NCBI GenBank assembly: GCA_020205615.1
Contig: JAINUW010000118.1
Span: 141,069-205,068 of the forward strand
Direction: 5' to 3'
Length of the DNA stretch: 64,000 bases
Source of the DNA: Panax quinquefolius
Taxonomy: Eukaryota > Streptophyta > Magnoliopsida > Apiales > Araliaceae
Shown: piece by piece, positions 39,213 through 51,512 of the stretch
Numbering within the stretch: position 1 is the first letter of the stretch
Layout: each line of letters opens with the position of its first letter
Notes under the pieces: generated by a model
What the model was told of the DNA's origin: nothing
The model's input: only the letters and a program-made list of their open reading frames with translations
The model's database searches: none
Program-made: the position numbers and the translations under genes

Positions 39213-40121
39213 AGCCTTTAAGTTACTTAACTTTTCCTTTGCTTAACACTTAAGTCTACTTGCTCAACACACTTAATTCTTGGTCACCAATTCACCCATG
39301 GTTTTCCCCATGGATCAAACTTTACCCATTGGATTAATATTTTGGGCTTAAGGTTCAATTAACCTAACTAATACATTGGGCTTGCAATTAAACAAACACT
39401 TGGGCTTGTTCATTAAACTACATTAGACTTAACCATTACTATATTTGGGCTTTAACATTAATTATTAAGTATTGGGCTTTATTATTATCCCGATTGGTCA
39501 TTACAATTTCTACACAATTCAACAAATCCATTACATATGGCTTAAAGCCTTATAACATTATAATTTACGTATTAATCTTGTATTCTAACTTCGTATACTT
39601 ATTTAATATCGACATTCCATCATTCATATACACACTCGTATAATACCTCGTATTATACTCAGTATTCTTACCTCGTATAATACCTACGTATTATACTGAT
39701 CATAGATTTAATTCATTATACACATTTAAATTCCATCTCGGAACTCACTTTCTCTAACAGATTAAGTTTTAAGTCATGATGAAAAATTGCGTTTGCCATA
39801 ACAGAAATATTATTGGATATTCTACCTCACCTCGATATTCTATCATTACGTATTTCTCGGATATTCAAAAATAATTCCCGAGCAGAAATGCGTGAATAGT
39901 GTTTTTCAGAAAATTTCTCGAAAAGCTTTTATTTTCGTCTTGGAAATTCAAACACTTTAATTCTACCACGTAGCCAAAATACTACGACATTCCGATATGT
40001 TTAGGTCATATAACGACCTTCGAATAGCTTACTCCAATAATTAATTAATTAAATTCATTTAATCCACATAATCAAATAAAAATTTTAATTCTCAAAAATT
40101 CGATTTTTTTGGGACGTTACA

Positions 40122-42237
40122 ACAGGAGTATACCCTGTAAATTTCGGAATTTTTGGACAAAAGTACAATTTATGATAAATGTCTAAATATTCGGCAGTTT
40201 TGGCCATATGAAAAATAGTAAATGAATTTTAAAAATTCGAGAAAATATATGTTCAATATGGGACTATATTACATTAAATCCCATAAAAGAAATATTTTTG
40301 GAACTGATTTGGTATTTTTATGAAAATGAACTAGTTATGAGTAAATGAATTAAATATGTTATGTGAAGTAACAAAATTGGAAAATAGGATTTTATGGCTT
40401 GGGAATCCTATATAGGGTATATGTAGATTTTTGATGAGGATTTGATCATTGGTGATGAAATCTTATGAGTATAGCATTTTGAATGATTAAATGCATTATT
40501 TGGTAAAGTGTAAACAATTGAAATAAATTGTTTATAAGTTTAAGAAGTGATTAAAATATTATTATAATATTAATAATATTAGATTATGAGTTTATTAAGT
40601 GATTGATAATATTTGGATAAATTTAAAGTCTTTAATATTTATCCTTGTTTTCGTTGGATTAATGCTTATATCATTGTCATCATCCTCATGCTTATATTAT
40701 GATGAAAGTCATCTTTAGCTTACGTGCAAAGATGGATTTATTAATTATTAGTTTCTGAGTTGAATATCTTTGGCTTACGTGCAAAGATGGACTGTTAATT
40801 ATTGGTTTTACAATTGAATATCTTTGGCTTACGTGCAAAGATGGATTGTTGATTATTGGTTTTACAGTTGTATATCTTTGGCTTACGTGCAAAGATGAAC
40901 TATTGATTGATGAGTATCTTTGGCTTATATGCATAGATGAACTTTTTTATTGGTATGATTATGACCGAGGATCATTCGGTATAATCATGACACGTAATGT
41001 TATAGATGATGTGGTAAAAGTCCTCATTGGCGTAGTGCATTGATGGGCGATTATTGGTATGATTATAACCAGGGATTATTCGGTATAATCATGACCATTG
41101 ATGATTACATGAATATCCTTGGCCATAGTGCAGGGATGATTCGATGATGTGGATTTTTTTTTAAGCTGACTCTCATCGATAAAATATTGATAATACACTT
41201 TTAATTCGTAGAAGATAGTAGATATCATGTTCTACTTGACTCTTCTATATACAGTTGTATGTCTTTGGCTTGTAGTACAAAGATGAATTGTTGATGAATA
41301 TCTTTGGCCCGTAGTGCAAAGATAAATTTATTAGTATGATTATGAACAAGAATTGTGATTTGGTATAACCATGATTTTTGATGTTTCAGATGAAGATAGG
41401 CGATGAAAATTATCTTCGTCCTGGGTGCGAAGAGGAATTTAGAATCACAATTATGATTATGAGTTATTCATATGATTGTGGACAGGAATTGTTGATTAAT
41501 GTTACAGGGATAAAACATTATTGGTGGACTTTTAACATGGAGAAGATAATAGACCTGATGGTCTATTTGACTCTTCTAATGGATTGCTCGTTTCGCTGCA
41601 ACTATGGTTGAAAAGTTTTATCATCTACCATATGTTCTAAATCTCTGATTTATTATTGATGAAGGCTATTGATAATTTAATTATCTTTAGTCATGATATT
41701 CTTTACTGGGCTATTTGTGCTCACCCTTTGCTTCACAATTCCTTTCAGGTAATAAGAGTGTAGCTGGGTCGAGCGGGGATAACAGGGAAATAGTGTGATG
41801 GTCTGAGACAGTCGAAGTTTCTCAATACAATATAAAATGGCATGACATGTAACAGATAATTGTATTGAGGACCTAAGATGTATGTGTCGTATTTTATACG
41901 TCACTTAATAATTGATTTTTGCAAACAACAATAGGGTGATGAGGCAGAGCTTTGAAAGCGTAAAAGTGCACCTCATTAGAATGAATATGATAGTAATCTT
42001 CTCGTTCTTCTTTGGGGTCTTAAAATATTTGTTATAGTATTTTATATGGCATTGTAACAATTTGAGTTTGGAAACTGTCTGCGAGATAATATTGTATTAA
42101 AAACTCACAGCTTATCTGTTGTCATACTCTGCACGACAGTTCAACAGTTTTATAAATGAAGTTTGTATTTGATTTTTAAAGAGTGATATCTGGCGACTTC
42201 GAGAATGGGTCGTGTGGACCTATTTTGAGGCGTCACA
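40122..42237 (+). repeat. S1': 5'-truncated S1-type LTR
   Basis: It matches 27202-29291 of S1 from ACAGGAGTATACCCT to the LTR end GAGGCGTCACA, including array B (40710-40940) and both stem-loops (about 41211 and 41538). It begins exactly at the end of LTR X. Beyond 42237 the flanking sequence TGGACAAC... also resembles the S1 flank. Confidence 0.88.
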
Positions 42238-42655
42238 TGGACAACTTGCAATTGCGCCATTTTATCTTTCTTTGGGGAGGCCGCAATTGCTTGGCCGGTC
42301 CTAGCGAGTGCCAAAATGGGTTAGCTTCAAGCCATTTCCAATTTCTATCACCACATAAGTCTTATATGAGATAATTTAACTTCTACAATGGTGATATACC
42401 CATAATTGACATAAATCAATATGTTCAAATCACCTTACTATATATTCAAATAGATTGAATATTTAATCATTAAGAATCCTAACAATTCTTTGATATCAAA
42501 CTCTTAGGATTAGTCCACCAATTTAAGTAACTATTAGTGACTCCCTTTAATCAGTTCATAAATTCACATAACCACATAAGGTTTAATAAACTCACAAAAC
42601 TAACTCATTAAAATTAAATCATATATTTAATTAATAAGGAGTTTAAAATTCTGAT
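42238..42655. other. Unassigned sequence between S1' and E5
   Basis: The first 90 bp match the S1 right flank (29292-29380), including GTGCCAAAATGGGTTAGCT. The rest is AT-rich without recognisable coding or repeat structure. The E5 gag begins abruptly near 42655. Confidence 0.6.
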
Positions 42656-43320
42656 CATTCTGACATAGCGGTTCCCCGATATCTTTGCCAAGTTTAATGA
42701 ACTGGCGAGGTTTGCTCCACACCAAGTGGATACCGAGGTTAGAAAAGCTTGATGGTTCGAGCAGGGCTTGAAAACCTGGCTCTATTACCATATATCTGTG
42801 TTCCAAAGTACTTCGTTTGGGACTATTTTAGAGAAGGCGATAATCGCCGAAGGTGGTAGCGAGGCTCTAAGCCAGTACCACAAAGACAAGAAGAACAAGG
42901 TTGATGGGGGAGAGAAGATAGAAGGAGCCAGCCGGGAGTGGCGAGGGATAAGCGGAAAGTGTTTAACTACGGGAATACCAGAGTGAAATAAGGAGATCCA
43001 AAGAGGAGAATGGAGGGCTGCAAAACTTGTGGGAAGACTCATCGGGAGTCTCATCTCAAGGGAAAGGCAGTATGCTATAATTAATAGACGGGGAGGGTCA
43101 CATTTCGCCCTTCTTGTCCAAGTTTGAAGAAAAACAACGGATGCTTTATGTGTGGGTCAAGGTGACCACATGGCAAGAACTTAGAAGAAAGGAACGGACG
43201 CGGGTATAAGGGCACTAATAGCGGTAAGTTAGCTATTAGTGGTACTGGTAATGATCGGGTAGGTCGATGGCCCTTACCTTTAACATGGCGATCCAAGATG
43301 CGATTACATTAGGGGCGTAG
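42656..43320 (+). pseudogene. gag: E5 gag C-terminus and zinc knuckles
   Basis: A gypsy Gag fragment of the same general type as E1. It enters mid-protein at IFAKFNELARFAPHQVDTE (about 42680-42735), then a frame-shifted LGTILEKAIIAEGGSEALSQ, a basic linker, and zinc-knuckle remnants (CGKTHRESHLKGKAVCYN, CFMCGSR) near 43020-43160, ending MAIQDAITLGA. The amino-terminal two thirds are missing. Several stops and shifts are present. Confidence 0.82.
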
Positions 43321-44215
43321 TCGCAGGTATTATTCGATCAACAACATAAATACTTACGTCTTTGTTTGATTCGAGGTGCTACTTGTTCATTTATAGCATG
43401 TGATTTTGCTAGACTATTAGGATTACTTCGAAAAGTTGTTTATACCTTTAAATATTAAGGTAGCAAGCGAAGAGATAATTCATTGAAGATATTCATAGGA
43501 GTTATTGCGTGAACATCTGGGGTTATAAATTATTGGTAGATTTGATCTCGATAAAGTTAGGATAATTGATGTAATTCTCGGAATGGATTGGTTGGTTAAC
43601 CATAGGGCAATTATAGATTGTCGGAAGAAATGTGTGAACATTAAAGCGTTGAGACAACCTCAAGTAGTATTTTATGGGAATAGATCGTTGGGGGCGTTCG
43701 TGTTGTCTTTTAGTGACACAAACTAGGAAATTATTAAAGAAGGGATGTGTAGGTTATCTCGTGCCATGTTGTGGATACCTAGAGAGTGGTAGCAACCATG
43801 GAACAAATACACATAGTTAAAGAATTCACGGATGTATTTTTGAGTGAATTTTCGGCCTTCCATAGAATAGGAGACCGAATTTGTGATAGACATTGTGCGG
43901 GGCGGCACCAATTTCGTGTGGCCGTATCGTATGGCGCCGGTCTGAGATGAAGGAGTTAATGAATACAGATTATAAGAAGCTGTTGGGCCGGAAAGTACAT
44001 ACAACCGAGTATTTCACCGTGGGGAGCACCGGAACTATTTGTAAAGAAGAAGGACGGATCGTTAAGACTTTGTATTGACTATAGAGAGTTGAACAAGTTA
44101 ACGATAAAGAATAAATACCCATTGCCCAAGATTAATGATCTTTTTGATTAGTTGAAAGGGGCTTAATATTTTTCTAAAATAGATTTAAGGACGGGGTATC
44201 ACCAGTGTGACGCCC
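43321..44215 (+). pseudogene. E5 protease and truncated RT
   Basis: Protease phrases are IRGATCSFIACDFARLLGL near 43370 (DSGAT expected, catalytic Asp lost) and VILGMDWLVNHRAIIDC near 43570. RT begins with FxTVGSTG-type sequence (the GAP block), [11 protein letters not shown] (about 44070-44100), [12 protein letters not shown] and SKIDLRTGYHQ. It stops at 44215 where E6 begins, so the RT catalytic centre is lost. The last 5 bp, ACCAG, may be one copy of the E6 target duplication. Confidence 0.82.
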
Positions 44216-45224
44216 CCAAAATTAGGTATATCGTCACCCATCTTGGGTCGCCACTTCACATGGTACATAAATTCAAATACAACTTACTAATATAAGCATA
44301 GGTATGCAATCGACAAAAAGCGTGAGTTTGAATACAAATATTGTCTACTAGATATTATACAAACTCAAAAGGAGTCCTCATTACAACTATTATCACACTA
44401 TTTCACGAGAATAGTGAGGACTACTAATGCTATCCTACGGACCATTACTTGCGTTCCCCGACTCGTCCCGGCTATGTTCTCATTTCACAAGAGAACGGTG
44501 AAAGAAAGGTGAGCTCAACTAGCCTAGTAAGAAATATTATGACTAAGATAATGCGAATAAATTATCATTAGCCTTCAACCGATGTTAAAGCGATAAAATA
44601 CAATAGACAAACGGTTTAAGCTGCGGTGAATAAGCAATCCATTAAAAGAGTCAAGTAGAGAATAAAGTCTACTATCTTTTAGGTTTTAAAAGGTTTTCAT
44701 CAATTTTATATTGAGACTCGACAATAATAAACCACCACATCTAATCATCCACTGTACCACGGTCAAGGATTTTCATCAAATTATCAATGGTCATGACTAT
44801 ATCGAATCACCCCCGTCATAATCATACCAAAAACTATCCATCAACGCATTACTGTGCCCTTTGAGGACTTTTGTCACATCATTTATATCAAGTCATGATT
44901 ATACCGAATGATCCACGGTCATAATCATACTAAGTTCATCTATGCACGTAAGCAAAGATAACATAATATAACATGAGGATGATGACAATGACATAGTAAT
45001 TCAATAAAACAAGTTCAAGAATTATTTAATCCATGAATTATTAACGTCCAAATTGTCAACATAATCTTGTTTACGTAGAGTAAAATTCAATAATGATCGG
45101 AAGAATATTTCCATAAAAGATATCTTTGGATGAAACGCAAAATATCAAGGATATTCTACTAATTTCATGGAGTATAGAAGTCAAAGTTTTAACCAACTGG
45201 GTATAATAAAGAATGGAATAACAA

Positions 45225-45710
45225 AAGAAATCACCATGCATGCGGTACCGCGCCAGGCGAGGTTATTCAATGAGAATAATAATAACGGAACCGGTCGGTG
45301 AAATTACACGCAAGCGGGATGTTCCAATGAGAATAATAAAGATGGAACCGGATCCGGTGTAAAACACACGAGATAGGATATTCCAGCGAGAATGATAAAA
45401 AAGCGGAACCGAAGTCCGGTGTAAAACACACGTGACAGGATGTTCAGCGGAGAATAATAAAAAGCGGAACCCAGTCGGTGTAAAACACATGAGACGAGGA
45501 TGTTCCAGCGAGAATAATAGAAGAATGTCACTAAGTATATAGGGTAAAGCACGTATACTGAGTTATTCCAATGAATAATAAGCAATGGAATAACATAAGG
45601 ATTTCACCAAGTATAGGGTATCTGCAGGTGTATCTGAGGTTATGTATAGGGTATGCCACTTTTACAAAGTTATTCCAATGAGAATAATAATGAATGGAAT
45701 AATGAAGTTC
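45225..45710 (-). repeat. E6 leader array A, GTTATTCCA...TGGAATAAC hairpin units
   Basis: About eight imperfect units of roughly 55-65 bp. The clearest, near 45563-45597, is GTTATTCCA, a 15-nt loop, TGGAATAAC: a perfect 9-bp stem. The leftward units carry GGTGTAAAACACACG spacers. It lies just downstream (minus strand) of the TATA box, as array A does in S1 and E3. Confidence 0.8.
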
Positions 45711-46629
45711 TCTTCAAGAAGAAAGAATAACACTCCTTACTAGTAAAAGAAGCTGAATATAGAAGTAGTGAAGTAGCGAGAATACTCTTCTTCTTTCTAT
45801 TTTTCTCTCTATAGCTTCTCTCTATAATTTCTCTCTCTAGAGTTCAAATGAATTAAGTAAGAAAATAATGAAGGAATGAGCTTCTATTTATAGGAAAATG
45901 GAATGCATAGTAACTAATCCATGAGCGGTCCAGATTGATTTACTTTAATCGACGGTCCATATTTAAAGAAAAATCTTTTAAATAAAATATAATATATTCT
46001 ATTTATATAAAAATATTTTACTATGCAAACACTATGCAATACTATGCAAAATACTATACAAAACACTATGCAACACTATGCATAATAAAATATAATATAT
46101 TCTATTTATAGAATAACTTTAATAAAGTATTCTATTTTATATAAAAGATGTTTTGTTTTATTACGTTAATAATACGAATAAAATAAAAGCGTCGTTATCA
46201 TTATAATAATTCATATTATTAATAAATGATAATGGAATCAAACCGAGTGACTTCTCACATAAGCATCGATAATCAATCTGGGTATTGCTTATGCAACCAC
46301 ACGTATTCATCGTACTTTTACTACCGAGTAGTTCAACGGTAACCACGGTAAAACTTCCGCCGTTATTTCAATAAAATATTTTTGTCGTTTTCTCAATCAG
46401 AAACAATAATTGCATTATTAGGGTCCACCAATGATTGAGTAGTTGTCTGAATATTCCTCGCTAAAACCGAATATTCCCAGACCAATCGAATATAATATAA
46501 CCACTTGCATACTTTGCAAAATTTATAAATACTACCCACAACTATAATATTATCTCAAATTCACACCATAATATTAAAAATTATTTTGACAAAATTTAAA
46601 TCTTTATTTATAAAATCTGGGGTCTCACA

Positions 46630-46710
46630 ATCTCCTCCTTATGGAATTTAAGCCCTCGAAATTAGGGTGCGATACACAGTATGATAAAGAGATGAGGATA
46701 CCTTGAATAC
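46630..46710 (-). pseudogene. E6 polypurine tract and pol end remnant
   Basis: On the minus strand CCATAAGGAGGAGATT precedes the LTR, as in E3. The few upstream bases (codons for FEG and similar) match the last codons of the chromovirus pol in position only. Nothing else of pol remains. Confidence 0.7.
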
Positions 46711-47072
46711 CTTTATCGTTTAAAAATATTAAATTCATCTTTGAAATCGCCAAAGCTATTCATTAACAATTCATCTTTGCACTACGAAGCTAAAGATATA
46801 CAAGCTGTAAAACCAATAATCTTGAGACGCGACTTAATAGTATCACGACCACGAATTATCCATGCACCAACGGCCAATGATATTCGTGTTTTCAATTCTG
46901 ATCATGATTATACCGAATAATCCTTGGTCATAATCATACCAAGTCTATCAATGCACTACTGACCAAAGATGACTTTTACCACATCCGAGAATTAATATTT
47001 CATTCTTTGAGACTCACTCAATAATTAATCCATATCATCGAATCATCGCCGCACTACTGGGCCAAGGATATT

Positions 47073-48040
47073 CATTAGTATCACGACCACAAATTATCCA
47101 TGCACTACTACCCAAAGATAATTGTGTATTCATTAGTATCACGACCACAAATTATCCAAGCACTACTACCAAAGATAATTGTGTATTCATTAATATCACG
47201 ACCACAAATTATCCATGCACTACTGACCAAAGATAATCGTGTATTCATTAGTATCACGACCACAAATTATCCATGCACTACTACCAAAGATAAGCTGTGT
47301 ATTCATTAGTATCACGACCACAAATTATCCATACACTACTACCAAAGATAATTGTGTATTCATTAGTATCACGACCACAAATTATCCAAGCACTACTACC
47401 AAAGATAATTGTGTATTCATTAGTATCACGACCACAAATTATCCATGCACTACTACCAAAGATAATCGTGTATTCATTAGTATCACGACCACAAATTATC
47501 CATCCATTACTACGCCAAAGATAGCTGTGTATTCATTAGTATCCGACCACAATTATCCATGCACTACGGCCAAAAATAATCGTGTATTCATTAGTATCAC
47601 GACCACAAATTATCCATACTACGACCAAAGATAAGCGTGTATTCATTAGTATCACGACCACAATTATCCATGCACTACGGCCAAAGATAATCGTGTATTC
47701 ATTAGTATCACGACCACAAATTATCCTTGCACTACTACCAAAGATAATCGTGTATTCATTAGTATCACGACCACAAATTATCCATGCACTACTACCAAAG
47801 ATAATTGTGTATTCATTAATATCACGACCACAAATTATCCATGCACTACTACCAAAGATAATTGTGTATTCATTAGTATCACGACCACAATTATCCATGC
47901 ACTACGGCCAAAGATAATTGTGTATTCATTAGTATCACGACCACAATTATCCATACTACTACCAAAGATAATCGTGTATTCATTAGTATCACGACCACAA
48001 TTATCCATGCACTACGACCAAAGATAATCGTGTATTCACT
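47073..48040 (-). repeat. 57-bp minisatellite, about 17 units
   Basis: Units read (plus strand) ATTCATTAGTATCACGACC, ACAAATTATCC, ATGCACTACTACC, AAAGATAATCGTGT, with unit length 54-58 bp and few differences between neighbours. It is an expanded version of array B: the TGCACTAC...CCAAAGAT core is the same, but one arm (ATCTTTG) has changed to TTATCCATG. Related single units lie at 46740-47072. Open frames across it are an effect of the repeat. Confidence 0.93.
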
Positions 48041-48346
48041 TACGGTTATGATTATCTTAGAACAATCACAGTCATAATCATACCAAGTCCATCTATGCAC
48101 TTTCTCTGGCCACGAGATGACTTTCAACATAATATAAGCATGAGGATAATGATATAAAGAATCAATCAAATGAGATAAAGGATAAATATTAAACATTTAT
48201 AATATAATTTATCCAGGATTCAAGAATATCCCCATGTTATCAATCACTTAATAATCTCATAATCTAATAACATTAATATTATAATAATATTTTAATCACT
48301 TCTTAAATTTATAAACAATTTATCTCAATTGTTTACGCTTTACCAT

Positions 48347-48444
48347 ATAGTGTAGGATGCATACATGGTAGTTTCTAGATTGCATTTTTTTTGGTTTTGT
48401 TTTAGTTACTTGAGGGCAAGCAACGATTTAAGTTCAGGGGTATT
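48347..48444 (+). other. 3' end of a Tat/Retand-like gypsy interior
   Basis: This short stretch has the phrase CTTGAGGGCAAGCAACG and AGTTCAGGGGTATT, the conserved tail and polypurine region seen just before the 3' LTR of plant Tat/Ogre/Retand elements (recalled family knowledge). The rest of the interior has been lost at the junction with E6. Confidence 0.6.
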
Positions 48445-49700
48445 TGATAAGTGGTTTAATAACCACTTATTTGGATATTAACTTACTTGAATTTGTGCTT
48501 AATCCCATGTTATTGTATAGATTTTTAAGCCTTTGTGCTTTGTTTTACAATTTTAGTATTGGAAACTTCCTTGGTGTTATTTGAGCTAAGTTGTGTTCAA
48601 AGCTATGATAGATTGATGATGGAAAGGAAATAGAGTTAAGCATGTGGTCAAATGTTGGAATGAAATCTTGGAGTGAAGTACTTTGAGTCTAAAAGGTAGC
48701 AAAAGGTTGCAGCAGAACAAAGCGAACAAGCGGTGCCTATGCTGCACTGCATGTAGATTGCCCAGATCCAAAGATAAGCCAGCAATTGCGCCTTCTATGC
48801 AATTATTATTATTCAAATAGCAAGGCTGCATGATCTTAAAAATCAGTTGACTTTCACTTGAACGATCTAGCAGGGGTGATGGCTTGGAGAGTGCTACAAA
48901 TGGGACTCGAATATATATTAGACTTATTAGCAAGATATAAACGTATTCCACCCCTTGGGGGATCAAAGAACTATTGTTGTTTTCTCTCTTTAATTTCAAT
49001 AATAGAATAGAGTAGATTAGTGTAGATATTTTCTAGATTTGATTAAATTGGAGACTTGAAGCAATTGGAAAGCATTAGAGATTCAACCTTGGATCAAGAT
49101 AACAAGTTTGCACTACAATTCTCTACTCTTACTTTCTCTTTGATTCCTAATTGATATATTTCATTGTTAGCTTTATTGATTTCTATGGGATTGTCTATTA
49201 AGATTCATGCTTGCTTGCTTAGTTGATTGGCCATCAATTACTGCGATAATTCATATGGACTTGAGAGATGAAGTATGGGTTTGGATCTGATCTTAATAGC
49301 TTTTGATTGTATATTCTACATTGTGATAGGATGTATGATTTGTGCTTAGGATAGACATATACCGAAGCACCATTCGTAGTCAATTGAGAACTTGGGCTTA
49401 AACCCTAATGATTTGTAAATCACATAGACATATAGTGATTTAGATAATGTGGGTGTTCATGTGTATTCTATAAACTGTGGATTATATGTGATGTGGGTAT
49501 GGTATATTGAGAGGTGGCTATACTTTACTTTCGTGTTCTTGACTTATAATTTGGTACAATTAATTTGGCTTAACAAGGATTGTGTTAATTTAATTGAGTT
49601 AATAGATGAAATTGTGATCTCAGGTCTTCATTATCTAGTCTCACTCTAGGAATAGTTAGGTTTATTTAATTTCATAGTTTAAATATAAAATATAATATCA
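48445..49700 (+). repeat. Tat/Retand-like LTR
   Basis: It starts TGATAAGTGGTTTAATAACC and is best ended at ATAATATCA (TGATA...TATCA inverted ends), 1256 bp. No PBS is seen to the right, so it fits a 3' LTR. The left boundary is well supported by the polypurine context; the right one is inferred. No genes inside. Confidence 0.6.
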
Positions 49701-49876
49701 TTCGTTTAAATGAGACCTGAAATGGTTATGGGTTAGTGTGGCGCCCCAAAATAGGTCCAATCCATCCAACCTATTACGAGTCGCCAAATACGCGGGTACG
49801 TAAAACAACTACAACTTTATTACTACAATTGTTTTGTAAAATACAACAACACATATGTTGTGAGTTTTGATACAAA

Positions 49877-50416
49877 TATATACCAATTTGTGACTCACGG
49901 ACACCAAATTGGATAGCACGTCACAATGGCACCTTACATAAAAGTACAGTCAATAACTGTTTTAGAAATTATAATCTTTGGGAAATGCTCAAGAAAACCT
50001 TCGTACATGGGAGGCCTTGCGTCTAGGTTATGATAGATATCATATGCCCATAGAATTATCCTTGGTTGACCCAATAGACCCCAAAGAAAAATGAGAAGAT
50101 TATTATCATGTTCTTTCAAATGGCGAGTCTTCTCTTGACATATAACTATCTCAACTGTCTGCAATTGAAAATTATATTTCAACCAAACTCCAAGATCATA
50201 TAGGTAGTGCTCCTAGATTTACTCAGCAAGTGGATGTGCACATCCCTGTCTTATGATAACACGAGGTTGTATGTCATTAGACATCTTGTATGATAGTGGC
50301 AAAACACCCTTCCAAAGTTGGGTACGCCTAACCCTATTCGGTTCACCAAAATTAAATATCAAATAAAGTATACAAACCACACACTTATCTAAAGTTCTCA
50401 ATAAAATTATTTCCAT
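49877..50416 (-). repeat. Extra block in E7 left LTR with coding-like stretches
   Basis: This block replaces about 150 bp of the E4-type LTR and begins with a family-F head (TGTGACTCACGGACACC, TTGGATAGCACGTCAC). On the minus strand two open stretches follow (50416-50219, then 50182-49934). The second contains YNFQLQTVEIVICQEKTRH and PPMYEGFLEHFPKI. I do not recognise the product. Hydrophobic and acidic residues alternate as in a real protein and the stretch is present in the other LTR (54318-53947), but two stops break it. Confidence 0.55.
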
Positions 50417-50934
50417 ACTATTAGGGAGAACCTCAATGACTATAGACCACCGTTTCTATTCTCTGTTATCCCCACTCGATTCCGGCAAGAACACTCTTAT
50501 TACACGAAAGGAATTGTGAAGCAAAAGGGTGAGCACAACTAACTTAGTAAAGAATATAATGACTAAAGATAATTAAATTATCAATAGCCTTCATCAAGTA
50601 ATAAATCGTAGATTTAGAACATATGGTAGATGATAAAACTTTTCAACCATAGTTGCAGTTTGAACGAGCAATCCAATAGAAGAGTCGAATAGACCATAAA
50701 GTCTATTATCTTCTCCATGTTAAAAATCCACCAACAATGTTTTATTCTCGTAACATCAATCAGCGGATCACTCCTTCCCACAATCATGTGAATAACTCAT
50801 AACCATAATTGTGGTTCTAAATTCCTCTTCTCATCCGGGACGAAGATAATTTACATTAATTCAGTATTTACCGAAACATCAAAGATCACGGTTATACCAA
50901 ATCACAGTTCTGCTCATAATCATACTAATAAGTT

Positions 50935-51160
50935 CATGTCTGCACTACGGGCCAAAGATATTCAACAACAGGTCATCTTTGCACTACATGCCAATGATAT
51001 TCAGCAACAGGTCATCTTTGCACTACGGGCCAAAGATATTCATTAACAGTTCATTTTTGCACTACATGCCAAAGATATTCATCAACAATTCATCTTTGCA
51101 CTACTGCATCAAAGATATTCAACAACATGTCATCTTTGCGACTACGGCCAAAGATATTAA
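50935..51160 (-). repeat. E7 leader array B, 39-bp hairpin units (left LTR)
   Basis: Five to six units of about 39 bp: CATCTTTGCACTACGGGCC then AAAGATATTCAACAACAGGT. Arms ATCTTTG and CAAAGAT flank a CACTACGGGC loop. The right-LTR counterpart is 55090-55310. Confidence 0.9.
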
Positions 51161-51512
51161 TATCTCAAAGAAATATATAATCATTTCGTAATTTATATAA
51201 ACAATAATTATAACCATGTTGATCAATTCACCTTGCACTTAAGCTAAAGATATTCAATTATAAATTCAATGGTCATGATCATACTACCAACAATTCATCT
51301 TTGCACTCATGGCCAAAGAGAACCCACAGTCACGATCATACCAATAATCTACCCATCTTTACACTTAAGTCAAAGAGAAATATCATCATTAGGGTTATAA
51401 AAATGTTATATATGATAATAAAAATAATATGATCAACAACTGAATTTAATTTCAAGAGTAAGATTCATAAATCAACGATAATTTGGTCAGAAAAAGAAAC
51501 CAATTTTGTCGT

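Larger units (their letters stand above)
29384..40121 (-). repeat. LTR X: gypsy-type LTR, split by E4
   Basis: The two parts 29384-30037 and 38681-40121 make one LTR of about 2.1 kb once E4 and its duplication are removed. The right end GGGACGTTACA is the inverse of a TGTAACGTCCC LTR start, and the left end is TGTGGGTCCCC, so it lies on the minus strand. A TATA box on the minus strand at 38955-38962 and a 26-bp tandem repeat (39115-39212) lie inside. Flanks do not match: H-type sequence on the left, the inside of an S1-type LTR on the right. The left boundary is the least certain. Confidence 0.6.
44216..48346 (-). mobile_element. E6: S1-type gypsy derivative with most of the interior deleted
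   Basis: A complete 3' LTR (44216-46629, TGTGACGCCCCC to GGGGTCTCACA) is followed on its inner side by the polypurine tract (46630-46645) and only about 80 bp of pol end. It then joins directly to the inside of an S1-type LTR in the same orientation (46711-48346). The interior and both ends of the second LTR are missing. The LTR layout (TATA at 45885-45892, hairpin array, CAAAGAT units, stem-loop at 44644-44680) fits the S1 family. Confidence 0.75.

Noticed and set aside
45263..45585. Overlapping minus-strand open frames with repeated VFYTG phrases
   Set aside because: They are translations of the E6 hairpin array; repeated in two frames and without start or domain logic.
47100..47917. Long open frames on both strands (e.g. 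repeats of YSLVSRPQIIHALLPKI)
   Set aside because: They arise because the 57-bp unit is a multiple of three and lacks stops in several frames; all frames look alike and there is no start context or family match.
47073..48040. Regular repeats resembling a CRISPR array
   Set aside because: The repeated and intervening parts are both conserved from unit to unit, so there are no unique spacers; it is a minisatellite in a plant LTR.
48586..48999. 137-codon minus-strand open frame in the Tat-like LTR
   Set aside because: No recognisable motif, wrong strand for the element, and inside a well-bounded LTR.
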